Of a stretch of DNA of 64,000 nucleotides, positions 1 through 8,247 are shown one piece after another (position 1 is the stretch's first letter; every line of letters starts with the position of its first letter). This DNA is from Oceanospirillum sanctuarii (GTDB lineage: Bacteria; Pseudomonadota; Gammaproteobacteria; Pseudomonadales; Halomonadaceae): the NCBI RefSeq assembly GCF_002150805.1, contig NZ_MTBA01000004.1, positions 1 to 64,000 on the forward strand, given 5' to 3'. The position numbers and the translations under genes were made by a program. The notes beneath the pieces are model-generated. The model was not told where the DNA came from, did no database searches, and saw nothing but the letters and a program-made list of their open reading frames with translations.

Positions 1-3
1 TAG

Positions 4-94
4 TGGCGGAGGGACAGGGATTTGAACCCTGGAAGGGCTATTAACCCTTGCCGGTTTTCAAGACCGGTGCTTTCAGCCGCTCAGCCATCCCTCC
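4..94 (-). tRNA. tRNA-Ser (UGA), copy 1
   Basis: The minus strand reads as a 91-nt type II tRNA including an encoded 3' CCA. The acceptor stem starts GGAGGG, the anticodon stem-loop shows CTTGAAA with anticodon TGA, a long variable arm typical of serine tRNAs follows, and the T-loop reads GGTTCAAATCC. The 91 nt are identical to the second copy at 398-488. A near-consensus promoter lies directly upstream. Pseudomonas genomes also place a tRNA-Ser beside yccA and the tus genes. Confidence 0.96.
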
Positions 95-105
95 AGCAAG
101 AACGC

Positions 106-133
106 ATTATACGGACTGTTTTTTTTCGGTCAA
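106..133 (-). promoter_or_regulatory. sigma-70 promoter of tRNA-Ser copy 1
   Basis: On the minus strand TTGACC (133-128) and TATAAT (111-106) are separated by 16 nt. The expected start of transcription falls about 5 nt before the mature tRNA 5' end at 94. The bases after the -10 are GC-rich (GCG), as in stringently controlled stable-RNA promoters; that control is inferred. Confidence 0.7.
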
Positions 134-357
134 CACCATTATGAAAAAAATCTTTATATTCAATAGGATGCCGGAGACTTTCGCCCAACTCCGAGAGATA
201 AAAAACATTCTCAGCTACTCAAAAAAACAGCCCCCTCGAAGGACAACCCATCCTTAAGAACACAACCGGATCAGTGCGAACGCAGATGTGAACCCGGTTC
301 CTCTTGCCCGCCAGACCCGAGCAACATGAGAAAATCATTACCAACCGACATAAACGA

Positions 358-389
358 AAAAGGCGCAACACCTAAGTGTTGCGCCTTTT
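358..389 (-). terminator. terminator after tRNA-Ser copy 2
   Basis: A 10-bp GC-rich stem (362-371 with 376-385) is extended by A-T pairs, has a 4-nt loop, and is followed on the minus strand by a T-run. It sits just downstream of the tRNA at 398-488 and should separate the two tRNA transcripts. Confidence 0.85.
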
Positions 390-397
390 CAAATTAG

Positions 398-488
398 TGG
401 CGGAGGGACAGGGATTTGAACCCTGGAAGGGCTATTAACCCTTGCCGGTTTTCAAGACCGGTGCTTTCAGCCGCTCAGCCATCCCTCC
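398..488 (-). tRNA. tRNA-Ser (UGA), copy 2
   Basis: This is a 91-nt copy identical to the tRNA at 4-94, again with anticodon TGA, a long variable arm and encoded CCA. It has its own promoter and terminator, so the two copies are independent units rather than one polycistronic precursor. Confidence 0.96.
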
Positions 489-499
489 AGCAGGTGCGT

Positions 500-527
500 A
501 TGATACGCAGATATTTTTTTTCGTCAA
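500..527 (-). promoter_or_regulatory. sigma-70 promoter of tRNA-Ser copy 2
   Basis: On the minus strand TTGACG (527-522) and TATCAT (505-500) are separated by 16 nt, the same geometry as the promoter of copy 1. The -10 is one base from consensus. Confidence 0.65.
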
Positions 528-632
528 CAGTAATTTCTTGTTTTTTCTCAGGTTATCCAGGACTTTAACTTTTGAACGGAAACAGACAAAATAGGTCTCA
601 GTATGGATTACGAAGAATAGAGGAGCTATTCA

Positions 633-1298
633 ATGGCTATCGAAGAATACAAAACTTACAGTTCGGCACCTGCCGTTCCGGTAAACAAGGTAATTCGCAG
701 TACCTTTATGCTGCTGAGCATGACGTTGGCTTTCAGTGCGCTGACAGCTTTCGTTTCAGCTGCGATGGGTATGGGCCGCATGAACATCTTCGTGTTCCTG
801 ATCGGTGCCTACGGCCTGATGTTCCTGACTCACAAAACACAGAACAGCGTTTGGGGCCTGGTTAGTGCCTTCGCGTTTACCGGCTTTATGGGCTTCACCA
901 TCGGCCCGGTCATATCCATGTACCTGTCTCTGCCAAATGGCGGTCAGGTTGTAACCACGGCCCTGGCAAGTACAGCGGTGATTTTCCTGGCACTCTCTGG
1001 CTACGCTCTGACCTCTAAGAAAGATTTCAGCTTCCTGAGCGGCTTCCTGTTTGCAGGCTTCCTGATTTTGGTTGGCGCAATGCTGGTAGGCTTCTTCTTC
1101 CAGATCCCGGGCCTGAGCCTTGCGATCTCAGCAGGCTTTGCACTGTTCGCTTCAGCAGCCATTCTGTATGAAACCAGTCAGCTGGTTCACGGTGGTGAGC
1201 GTAACTATATCATGGCAACCATCGGGTTATATGTATCCATCTATAACCTCTTTATGAGCCTGCTCCACCTGACCGGCGCGCTGAGTGGAGACGACTAA
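633..1298 (+). CDS. yccA: YccA / Bax inhibitor-1 family membrane protein
   Basis: The 221-residue product is almost wholly hydrophobic, with about seven predicted transmembrane helices after a short polar N-terminus. The order of segments and the late LYETSQLVHGGERNYI stretch are typical of the TMBIM/UPF0005 family. E. coli YccA is an inner-membrane substrate and modulator of the FtsH protease, and a similar role is inferred here. An AGAGGAG ribosome site lies 8 nt before the ATG. The gene stands between tRNA-Ser and tusDCBE as in Pseudomonas, and a terminator follows it. Confidence 0.9.
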   Translation: MAIEEYKTYSSAPAVPVNKVIRSTFMLLSMTLAFSALTAFVSAAMGMGRMNIFVFLIGAYGLMFLTHKTQNSVWGLVSAFAFTGFMGFTIGPVISMYLSLPNGGQVVTTALASTAVIFLALSGYALTSKKDFSFLSGFLFAGFLILVGAMLVGFFFQIPGLSLAISAGFALFASAAILYETSQLVHGGERNYIMATIGLYVSIYNLFMSLLHLTGALSGDD

Positions 1299-1323
1299 AA
1301 CAGGCTTTCTAAGCTATACTACG

Positions 1324-1347
1324 CGCCCTGCACTGCAGGGCGTTTTT
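1324..1347 (+). terminator. terminator of yccA
   Basis: A 9-bp perfect stem (1324-1332 with 1334-1342) has a very short loop, so some pairs must open, and is followed by TTTTTGTTT. Confidence 0.8.
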
Positions 1348-1467
1348 GTTTCTGCCCTATCACCAGAGTGATGATTTAAGTGACCGGAATAGTTTCTGGT
1401 GTGCAGGGTTCTTCATCTACTGACATGATCTGATGATGTACCCAGCACAAACTAAGAGTTAAATGCG

Positions 1468-1860
1468 ATGAATTACAGTATTGCCATCTACGGTGGCCCC
1501 TATAGCGATCAATCTGCACACAGTGCACTGCATTTCGCGCGAGCAGTACTGAAGCGGGAGCACAGTATCCAGCGTGTGTTTTTCTACCATGATGGCGTCT
1601 ACAACAGCTCCGCACTGGTCAGCCCACCACAGGATGAAGCCAATGTTCCGGCGCAGTGGCAGGAACTGGCTAAAGAGCACGATATCGAGCTGGTTGTTTG
1701 CATCGCAGCAGCTGTACGCCGCGGACTTCTGGATGAAAAAGAGGCCAAACGCTACAGCAAGGCCACTCACAATCTGGCAGATGGTTTTACCCTCTCCGGA
1801 CTCGGCCAGTTGATCGATGCAGGTATGACCTGTGACCGACTCATCACCTTTGGAGCCTGA
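1468..1860 (+). CDS. tusD: sulfurtransferase TusD
   Basis: The 130-residue protein belongs to the DsrE/TusD family. It opens with the typical YSIAIYGGPYS strand and carries the conserved VVCIAAAVRRG motif around residue 78; its cysteine accepts persulfide sulfur from TusA in E. coli. TusBCD forms a hexamer that passes sulfur to TusE for 2-thiolation of tRNA wobble uridine by MnmA. It is the first gene of tusDCBE, with the tusC start 2 nt after its stop. Confidence 0.95.
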   Translation: MNYSIAIYGGPYSDQSAHSALHFARAVLKREHSIQRVFFYHDGVYNSSALVSPPQDEANVPAQWQELAKEHDIELVVCIAAAVRRGLLDEKEAKRYSKATHNLADGFTLSGLGQLIDAGMTCDRLITFGA

Positions 1861-1862
1861 TC

Positions 1863-2219
1863 ATGTCTGACCTGCTAATTATTTTCCGTAAGCCGCCGGT
1901 GGGTACATCCTGGGCTCGTGAAGCGCTGGATCTGGCTCTTGTGGGTGCCGCCTTTGGCCAACAGGCCTCTCTGGTCTTTATGGGGGACGGTGTTTATCAA
2001 CTGTTAGATAACCAACAGCCAGATCAGGTGGAGCAAAAAGGCACTCAGGCGATGATGAAAGCACTGCCGATGTACGACATCGATCAAATCTTTGTCTCCG
2101 AAGAGAGCCTGAGTGAGCGCGGTCTGACTAAAGACCAGCTGGGTTTTGATTGTGAGCTGATTGGCCAGACAGAGCTACAGGCCCTACTCAAAACGCATAA
2201 ACAGGTTTTTAACTTTTAG
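1863..2219 (+). CDS. tusC: sulfur relay protein TusC
   Basis: This 118-residue DsrE/F-like protein has the MSDLLIIFRKPPVGTSWARE start and the central FMGDGVYQL segment of TusC. TusC is the non-catalytic core subunit of the TusBCD heterohexamer in the tRNA 2-thiouridine pathway. Length and position between tusD and tusB are canonical. Confidence 0.94.
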   Translation: MSDLLIIFRKPPVGTSWAREALDLALVGAAFGQQASLVFMGDGVYQLLDNQQPDQVEQKGTQAMMKALPMYDIDQIFVSEESLSERGLTKDQLGFDCELIGQTELQALLKTHKQVFNF

Positions 2220-2245
2220 ATGCTCACAACAGAGCGAACAGAAAT

Positions 2246-2536
2246 ATGATTCTACATACCGTAAACAAGTCGCCAGCGACCTCCTCGACCCTGAAAGAGT
2301 GCCTGTTCAGCGCCAGCAGCGGTGATCAGATCCTGCTGATTGAAGATGGCGTTTATGCCGCTACTCAGGCTTTCTCTGAGCTGCTAAGAGATGATCTGAG
2401 CTATTTTGTGCTGCAGAACGATATGGCCGCCCGAGGCCTGAACAGTAGCCTGATTTCCGAACAATGGCAGCCTGTCGATTACCAGGGCTTTGTTGAACTG
2501 ACTGAGAAAGCAGACTCCGTCTGCAGCTGGTTTTAA
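2246..2536 (+). CDS. tusB: sulfur relay protein TusB
   Basis: The 96-residue protein has the TusB/DsrH pattern: MILHTVNKSP at the start, a central LIEDGVYAA motif and a C-terminal YQGFVELTEKADSVCSWF-like end. It is the third subunit of TusBCD. The stop codon is directly followed by the tusE start, which suggests coupled translation. Confidence 0.94.
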   Translation: MILHTVNKSPATSSTLKECLFSASSGDQILLIEDGVYAATQAFSELLRDDLSYFVLQNDMAARGLNSSLISEQWQPVDYQGFVELTEKADSVCSWF

Positions 2537-2537
2537 G

Positions 2538-2867
2538 ATGCTGAACCTTGCAGACAAGCAGATTCCGACCGATGAGGAAGGTTATCTGGAGAACCTCTCC
2601 GACTGGCAGCCGGAAGTTGCCGAGCTGATTGCCGAGGCCGAGGGACTGGAGCTGACAGAATCCCATTGGGAAATTCTTAACCTGTTGCGCCAGTTTTATC
2701 AGGAGTTTGAACTTTCTCCTGCCATGCGTCCGCTGGTGAAATATATCGGGATACATCTTGATAAAGACAAAGCAAAAAGTATTTATCTGATGCAGTTGTT
2801 TGGTGAAAGCCCGGCGAAACTTGCCAGCAAACTGGCGGGGTTGCCCAAACCCACCAACTGCCTGTAA
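2538..2867 (+). CDS. tusE: TusE/DsrC-family sulfur carrier
   Basis: The 109-residue protein has the DsrC-family features: a DEEGYLENLSDWQPEVAE segment near residue 14-31 and the invariant penultimate cysteine at the C-terminus (PTNCL), which carries the persulfide. TusE takes sulfur from TusBCD and hands it to MnmA. The cysteine usually present about ten residues earlier in dissimilatory DsrC is absent, which supports TusE over DsrC. Confidence 0.94.
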   Translation: MLNLADKQIPTDEEGYLENLSDWQPEVAELIAEAEGLELTESHWEILNLLRQFYQEFELSPAMRPLVKYIGIHLDKDKAKSIYLMQLFGESPAKLASKLAGLPKPTNCL

Positions 2868-3068
2868 CACCCTTTGGCTGTGTCTGGTACATGAACTGAG
2901 TGAATACAAAGATTGCACCTAAGCACAGTCCCGGATATTGAATATATCTGCCAAAGTATAGGCTTAGCCCCTATCACTTGGCCGGTAAAAACAATATTCT
3001 ACTAAGAACAATAACTTAACAACAAAACCCTAAACGATTCATACAGCTAACATAGGATACGATTTCAG

Positions 3069-4139
3069 ATGCCTAAAACTCGTCTGACCAATGTCAATGT
3101 GGTGTCTCAGGATGTCCTGATCACCCCGGAAGAACTGAAAAAAGAGATTCCGTTAACTGATCCCGCCCGTGCGTCTGTGGTTGAGGGTCGTGAAACTATT
3201 CAAAACATTCTGGATGGTAAAGATCAGCGCCTGTTTGTAGTTGTTGGTCCTTGCTCTATCCACGATGTAGAAGCAGCCAAAGACTATGCCCAACGTCTGA
3301 AAGCGCTTTCTGACAAGGTCAGCGATACCCTGTATATCGTTATGCGGGTTTATTTTGAAAAGCCACGTACCACTGTTGGCTGGAAAGGTCTGATCAACGA
3401 CCCGCATCTGGATGATACTTTCGAGTTGGAAGAAGGCCTGCACATTGGCCGTCAGCTGCTTGTGGATCTGGCTGAAATGGGTCTGCCTCTGGCAACGGAA
3501 GCACTGGACCCTATCTCTCCTCAGTACCTGCAGGATGCGATCGCATGGTCGGCCATTGGCGCACGTACTACTGAGTCCCAGACACACCGCGAAATGACCA
3601 GCGGTCTGTCTATGCCAATCGGCTTTAAAAACGGCACCGATGGCGGTCTCGAAGTAGCGACTAATGCACTGGAATCCGCTTCACACCCACACAGCTTCCT
3701 GGGTATTAACCAGGCGGGTCAGGTTTCTGTGATCCGCACTAAAGGTAACCAGTATGGCCACGTGGTACTGCGTGGTGGTAACGGCAAACCGAACTACGAT
3801 TCTGTCAGTGTTGCTCTGTGTGAGAAAGATCTGGATAAAGCGAAACTGCCAAAGAACATCATGATCGACTGCAGCCACGCCAACTCCAACAAAGATCCGG
3901 CTCTTCAGCCCCTGGTCATGGAGAACGTTACCAACCAGATTCTGGAAGGCAACCAGTCCATCGTCGGCCTGATGATTGAAAGTAACATCGGCTGGGGTAA
4001 CCAGAAGATCTCCGCAAACCGCGAAGAGATGCAGTACGGCGTATCCATTACCGATGCCTGTATCGACTGGGATACGACCGAAGAAACTCTGCTGAAAATG
4101 GCAGAGAAGCTGCGGACTGTTCTGCCGGGTCGCCGTTAA
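3069..4139 (+). CDS. aroF: 3-deoxy-7-phosphoheptulonate (DAHP) synthase, AroF-like
   Basis: The 356-residue enzyme is a class I-alpha DAHP synthase that joins phosphoenolpyruvate and erythrose 4-phosphate in the first step of the shikimate pathway. It shows GPCSIHD (residues 60-66), RVYFEKPRTTVGWKG (93-107), IGARTTESQTHRE and the LMIESN segment. The stretches GLPLATEALDP and GINQAGQV match E. coli AroF (tyrosine-regulated) better than AroG, so the symbol is assigned by resemblance only. The gene stands alone, with a 200-nt leader and a strong terminator. Confidence 0.93.
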   Translation: MPKTRLTNVNVVSQDVLITPEELKKEIPLTDPARASVVEGRETIQNILDGKDQRLFVVVGPCSIHDVEAAKDYAQRLKALSDKVSDTLYIVMRVYFEKPRTTVGWKGLINDPHLDDTFELEEGLHIGRQLLVDLAEMGLPLATEALDPISPQYLQDAIAWSAIGARTTESQTHREMTSGLSMPIGFKNGTDGGLEVATNALESASHPHSFLGINQAGQVSVIRTKGNQYGHVVLRGGNGKPNYDSVSVALCEKDLDKAKLPKNIMIDCSHANSNKDPALQPLVMENVTNQILEGNQSIVGLMIESNIGWGNQKISANREEMQYGVSITDACIDWDTTEETLLKMAEKLRTVLPGRR

Positions 4140-4166
4140 TCACCGACAAAACTGCGCCTTAAAGCA

Positions 4167-4209
4167 AAAGCCCGGGCATTACTTCTTAAAGTAATGCCCG
4201 GGCTTTTTT
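4167..4209 (+). terminator. bidirectional terminator between aroF and the hisA-like gene
   Basis: A 16-bp perfect stem (4167-4182 with 4191-4206) has an 8-nt loop, with a T-run on the plus strand and matching A-run on the other side. It serves the convergent genes on both sides. Confidence 0.92.
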
Positions 4210-4246
4210 GATTTCTTCCAGACTTATGCCTGAAAAACCAACGACA

Positions 4247-5014
4247 TCAGGCTTGCTGATTATTCCACTGGATACACTCTTCCAGCGTCACACCACTGCC
4301 ACCAAAGATATCCAGCGCACTACCAATGGTCAGGTCAACCTTACCATCAGATAGCTCATGTACGCGCTTAAGATCTTCCAGAGAGCGTGCTCCACCGGCA
4401 TACGTCACCGGAATCGGACAGGACTGCCCCAGCAGACGGACCAGATCTTCATCAATCCCCCCCTGCAAACCTTCAACATCTGCCGCATGGATCAGAAACT
4501 CCGCACAATGACCGCTCAGCTCTTCAAGGGTTTGGGCATTAACTGCCAGCTCTGTCACGGTTTGCCAACGATCTGTAGCGATATTCCAGCCAGACGCCGT
4601 TTTACGGCAGCTCAGATCCAGAATCAGACGCTCTTTACCCGTTACGGCTTTAACCGCTTCCAGACGCTCCCAGCTGAACTGACCGTCCTCAAAAAGATAG
4701 GAGGTAACAATCACATGGGAAGCACCGGCATCCAGATAGGAAGCAGCATTGTCCGCGTTAACGCCACCACCAAACTGCAGACCTCCCGGCCAGGCTGAAA
4801 GTGCTTCCAACGCCGCCTCCTGATTACCGGGACCAAGAGCAATTACATGACCACCGTTCAGTTGGTGCTTGCGGTAAAGCTCGGCGTAATAACGGCTGCT
4901 GTATTCACTGACAAAGTTAGTATCAGCACCCTCGTCATTCAGGCTGCCACCAACAATCTGTTTAACCTGCCCCTGATGCAGATCGATACACGGACGAAAC
5001 TGAGTCAAAACCAT
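4247..5014 (-). CDS. HisA-like ProFAR isomerase, eukaryotic subtype
   Basis: The 255-residue TIM-barrel protein matches phosphoribosylformimino-5-aminoimidazole carboxamide ribotide isomerase. The catalytic aspartates appear in RPCIDLHQGQVKQIVGG near the start and in LILDLSCRK in the middle, and a phosphate-binding FGGGV loop is visible. The overall sequence resembles fungal and plant HIS6/HisA (for example the insert after QIVGGSL, and ITYLFEDG-type sequence) rather than the bacterial hisA usually found in the his operon. No other his gene lies nearby. It could act as a second HisA or on a related ribotide. Confidence 0.8.
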   Translation of the reverse strand: MVLTQFRPCIDLHQGQVKQIVGGSLNDEGADTNFVSEYSSRYYAELYRKHQLNGGHVIALGPGNQEAALEALSAWPGGLQFGGGVNADNAASYLDAGASHVIVTSYLFEDGQFSWERLEAVKAVTGKERLILDLSCRKTASGWNIATDRWQTVTELAVNAQTLEELSGHCAEFLIHAADVEGLQGGIDEDLVRLLGQSCPIPVTYAGGARSLEDLKRVHELSDGKVDLTIGSALDIFGGSGVTLEECIQWNNQQA

Positions 5015-5084
5015 ACTCCAACGGGTTAAGAAGCAATATTTAGCCTGAAAACCTGGCTTTTAAAACGCGGGCAAATAACACTCA

Positions 5085-5118
5085 CAAAAATAAAATGGCC
5101 CGCACAAGGCGAGCCATT
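5085..5118 (-). terminator. probable terminator of the long T6SS/sensor operon
   Basis: On the minus strand a stem AATGGC...GCCATT (arms 5113-5118 and 5094-5099, with partial inner pairing) is followed by TTATTTTTG. It lies 57 nt after the stop of the last gene in the operon and before the hisA-like gene. Confidence 0.6.
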
Positions 5119-5174
5119 CTAGCAGAACTTTTACCGACAAGGCGGCCTTGATTAAGCGTAAATTTGGCTTACGC

Positions 5175-6209
5175 CTAGTCCTTAACCACTTCTGCTGTTT
5201 GCATAATGGTCACCGGCGGATATCGGTCCAGAGCCTTAGCCGAGTTCATATTGACAATAAAACTGAAGCGCTTGAGGGTTTCTACCGGGACTTGGGCAAC
5301 GGTTTTGCCTTCGAACAGGATTTGCTGTGCCTTGTAAGCAGCAAACTGACCCACATTGTAGTAACGACTTACCAGTCCCATGTAAGCACCTGCTTTACGG
5401 ATCGGACCTTCGGTGGCTGAGAACACAGGCACCCCTGCTCCGTGGCTGGCACTGACCAGGGCTTTCGCATTGGAGATCAGGAAAGAGTCGGATGGCAGAT
5501 AGGTAATATCCGCTTTTTTGTCCGCAACAAAACGAGCAAAAGCTGCGAAGTGCTCACCTACCTTGCCGTCATCAGCATCCGGCAATGGAAAACGAACCAG
5601 ATCCAACCCTGCTTCTTCACAGGCTTTTTGTAACGCCTCAACCTGAAGGGTGGAGTTCTTCTCTTTCGGGTTAAAGATCACAGCAACCCGCTTGATACCT
5701 TCCAGCTCCTGCATTGCCGCTACCTGAGTGGCAATCGGCACCAGATGCGAAGTACCCGTCACATTTCGGCCCGGCACCTGGTAATCCGAAACAATACCCG
5801 CACCTTTCGGGTCTGCCACGATATTAAACACCAGAGGGATTGATCGGATATGCTCACCAGCTTTGCTATCCGCCTCTGTACCCACCAGAGTTGACGTCAC
5901 CGTGGTACCAAAGCTATACACCAGATCAGGATTTCGCTTGAGAATATCCTCACGAATCACCGCCACCTGCTGACGACTTTTGCCCGCATTACGGATAATA
6001 AATTCAACTGGCTTTGGCTGATTCATCATCGAATCCATAAAGCCACGCTCTGCTTCTGTCACACCACGCCACAACACCATATAAACCTGTTTAACGGGCT
6101 GGTCAGCTGCTTCGTTAGCACCTGCAGGAGTAACACCAAAAGAAACTACAGCCAAAGCTAACAGCAGAGAACCCGCTATGACTCGCATACTAGAACCAAA
6201 TTTTGCCAC
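5175..6209 (-). CDS. periplasmic substrate-binding protein, ABC_sub_bind family (PF04392)
   Basis: The 344-residue protein starts with a cleavable-type signal peptide (hydrophobic residues 9-28, then ANEA) and continues as the two-lobe fold of the ABC_sub_bind family, seen in LVYSFGTTVTS, IPLVFNIVADP, NVTGTSHLVP and RVAVIFNPKEKNS. The start is a GTG with AGGAGG 8 nt upstream, only 3 nt after the MFS gene. No ABC permease or ATPase lies anywhere in the window. The protein is the last gene of the T6SS-linked operon and may feed a sensor rather than a transporter. The substrate is unknown; related proteins bind amino acids or nucleosides. Confidence 0.8.
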   Translation of the reverse strand: MAKFGSSMRVIAGSLLLALAVVSFGVTPAGANEAADQPVKQVYMVLWRGVTEAERGFMDSMMNQPKPVEFIIRNAGKSRQQVAVIREDILKRNPDLVYSFGTTVTSTLVGTEADSKAGEHIRSIPLVFNIVADPKGAGIVSDYQVPGRNVTGTSHLVPIATQVAAMQELEGIKRVAVIFNPKEKNSTLQVEALQKACEEAGLDLVRFPLPDADDGKVGEHFAAFARFVADKKADITYLPSDSFLISNAKALVSASHGAGVPVFSATEGPIRKAGAYMGLVSRYYNVGQFAAYKAQQILFEGKTVAQVPVETLKRFSFIVNMNSAKALDRYPPVTIMQTAEVVKD

Positions 6210-6212
6210 CGC

Positions 6213-8207
6213 TTATGCCTCCTGTAACTGGCGCTGATCCATGGTGCGGAACATGAGATAAAGAACAACAAGAAGTATCAGACTGGCTGCAACTCCGGTT
6301 GATAACCAAAGGAAAGAGTTCTGAAAGCCCAGAAGACTAATCAGGGTAGCCGCAACCAATGGACCGGCAATATTACCGATACGCTCGGTCAGGCGGAAAA
6401 TGCCAATGGTCTTACCCAGCGTCAGGCCGTTCTTCAGTTTCACTTTTTCCGTCAACAGGGAAAGTTGCGGCGAAACGCCGACCGCATGAGCAACACCCAA
6501 CAAGAGTACGCCAGTAAACATGCCATAAACGCCCGGTATCAGATAAACCGCGAACAGTGCCAGTGCCGACAAACCACCACCGAAAATAATAAAGGCAGTC
6601 TTATTCTTCAGCCTATCCCCTAACCAAGCGCTTAATGGCGAGATCAGAACAATAGCCAAACCATAAGCCATCAGAATTCGCCCGACAGAAGACTGATTAG
6701 CCCCCAACTGATTCAGATAAACCGGCCCTGTGTAATAGAGGAAACCTGTCAACAGAAGTTTTGCCGGAATCGCTGAAAGGAAAGTGATCAACAGGAAATA
6801 CTTATCCGTCAGCAGGGTGGTGAAATCTTTAAAGGAGAGCACTGCCGGAGGCGGCGCATCAGGGTCAGTCACCTTAGGCTCAAAGAACTGCATGACAAAA
6901 ACAGCAGAGATCAGTGACAAGGTCGCCGAAAGCATAAAGGTGGCTTCAAAGCCGATACGGTCAGAAAGAATCCCACCAATAGCAGCACCGCAGAGAGAAC
7001 CCGAGAAGAACCCCGAGAGGAACATCGCCATCCCACGGGTTCGGTTCGCCACCGTCGTATTATCGGTGACGTAGCCCTGGGCGGTAATAAAGACAACACC
7101 ATAACCGACAGCGGTTATGGAACGGACGATCAGCAGCTGCCAGAGATTATCGCACCAGGCTGTTAGTAAAAGACCAACAGCAGTAAGACTTGCGCCCACC
7201 ATAAAGGCTTTCTTACGACCCACACTATCCGACCACTGGCCTGCCACCGGCAAAGAGAGCGCCCACACCAGCATAAAGACAGAGATAGGCAAGCCTATCA
7301 CCATACTGGGTGACAAACCCGGTATCGGCTCGTAAAGAGCGTTCACATAGGCGGGGAAAAAAGAGAGCGACATCGATTCAGAGAAAATCACCAGAAAGAG
7401 TGGCGGCCGAACAAAGGAGAGACGGGTCAGACCGACTCGTTCCGGGCTGCCATCCGGTAGCTGATATCCCAGGTCTTCACGGCGTCCGGTGGCGGCATTT
7501 TTAAGCCCCTCGGTCATACTACCAATAGCGGCTGCTACACGATTCCCCAAATGAGACAGTTCATCTTTTCCGGGGAAATAAACCACTTCTCGCAGGTCTT
7601 TATCCGCCACCTTATCCAGCATGGCGTTGATACCCGCCATAGGCGTTTTAATGTGGTAGGTGGTGATAAACATCAACAGCTCCATGGCAAGCAACAGAGT
7701 CACCACCAGAATCGTTGCGATGTCGTAACCGATCTCTTCAAACACCTGAGCCATAAACCCGGGGTCAAAGCCAACCCAGACTTCGGCTAAAGTTTTGCCA
7801 TCCTGCACCAGAGGATAGCGATACAGGGCAAACTCTTTATCGGCCTTGGCGAGACTATCAACGCTTCCGTCACCATTTGTAGCAACACCATTAGTACTGG
7901 CTTGGTAGAGCAATTTATCCGACTCAGGCTGATAAATGGCCAGAAACTCAAGATCGGCATGCCCCTGAAGGCGGCTGGACAAAACCTCATCCATTCGACC
8001 AAAGCGATCCAGCGGCACCCCCTGATCCAACAGATGCAGAACCAGACGATCCGTAGACTGAGCAACGATAGCAGCTTTTTCCTGCTGGGCAGGTTGCAGG
8101 GAATCTTTGATCAGCCCCAATGAGATCCAGGCGCTGACAGCGGTGCCCAGCACAATCACCAGAACCGCAATAAATACGACACTACCGGATAAAGAGATAC
8201 GCTTCAT
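6213..8207 (-). CDS. MFS transporter with N-terminal periplasmic sensor and HAMP domain
   Basis: The 664-residue protein has two parts. Residues 1-240 look like a signal-transducing receptor: transmembrane helix at about 8-30, a periplasmic domain at 31-163, a second helix at about 164-185 and a HAMP-like segment with KTPM (187-190) and a DEL motif near 215. Residues 260-655 are a 12-helix major facilitator, with the GQWSDSVGRKK loop between helices 2 and 3 and a second such loop AWLGDRLKNK in the C-terminal half. Normally these modules belong to different proteins. The frame is uninterrupted, so this is a genuine fusion, not a frameshift artefact. Cargo is unknown. Confidence 0.85.
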   Translation of the reverse strand: MKRISLSGSVVFIAVLVIVLGTAVSAWISLGLIKDSLQPAQQEKAAIVAQSTDRLVLHLLDQGVPLDRFGRMDEVLSSRLQGHADLEFLAIYQPESDKLLYQASTNGVATNGDGSVDSLAKADKEFALYRYPLVQDGKTLAEVWVGFDPGFMAQVFEEIGYDIATILVVTLLLAMELLMFITTYHIKTPMAGINAMLDKVADKDLREVVYFPGKDELSHLGNRVAAAIGSMTEGLKNAATGRREDLGYQLPDGSPERVGLTRLSFVRPPLFLVIFSESMSLSFFPAYVNALYEPIPGLSPSMVIGLPISVFMLVWALSLPVAGQWSDSVGRKKAFMVGASLTAVGLLLTAWCDNLWQLLIVRSITAVGYGVVFITAQGYVTDNTTVANRTRGMAMFLSGFFSGSLCGAAIGGILSDRIGFEATFMLSATLSLISAVFVMQFFEPKVTDPDAPPPAVLSFKDFTTLLTDKYFLLITFLSAIPAKLLLTGFLYYTGPVYLNQLGANQSSVGRILMAYGLAIVLISPLSAWLGDRLKNKTAFIIFGGGLSALALFAVYLIPGVYGMFTGVLLLGVAHAVGVSPQLSLLTEKVKLKNGLTLGKTIGIFRLTERIGNIAGPLVAATLISLLGFQNSFLWLSTGVAASLILLVVLYLMFRTMDQRQLQEA

Positions 8208-8247
8208 AGTCAGCCCGAAAGCCCCTTATCAGCCACCTCAGCAACTA

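Larger units (their letters stand above)
95..397. other. intergenic spacer between the two tRNA-Ser genes
   Basis: This 303-base interval holds the promoter of the left tRNA copy and the terminator of the right copy. The remainder (about 134-357) shows no convincing gene: the only open frame on the plus strand starts inside the tRNA and has no ribosome binding site or recognisable protein. Confidence 0.6.

Noticed and set aside
48-257. 69-codon plus-strand open frame over tRNA-Ser copy 1 and its promoter
   Set aside because: It begins inside a tRNA on the other strand, has no ribosome site and no recognisable protein.
4-488. attachment site or genomic island border at the duplicated tRNA-Ser
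   Set aside because: Both copies are full length with their own promoters, and no integrase or mobile gene lies between or next to them.
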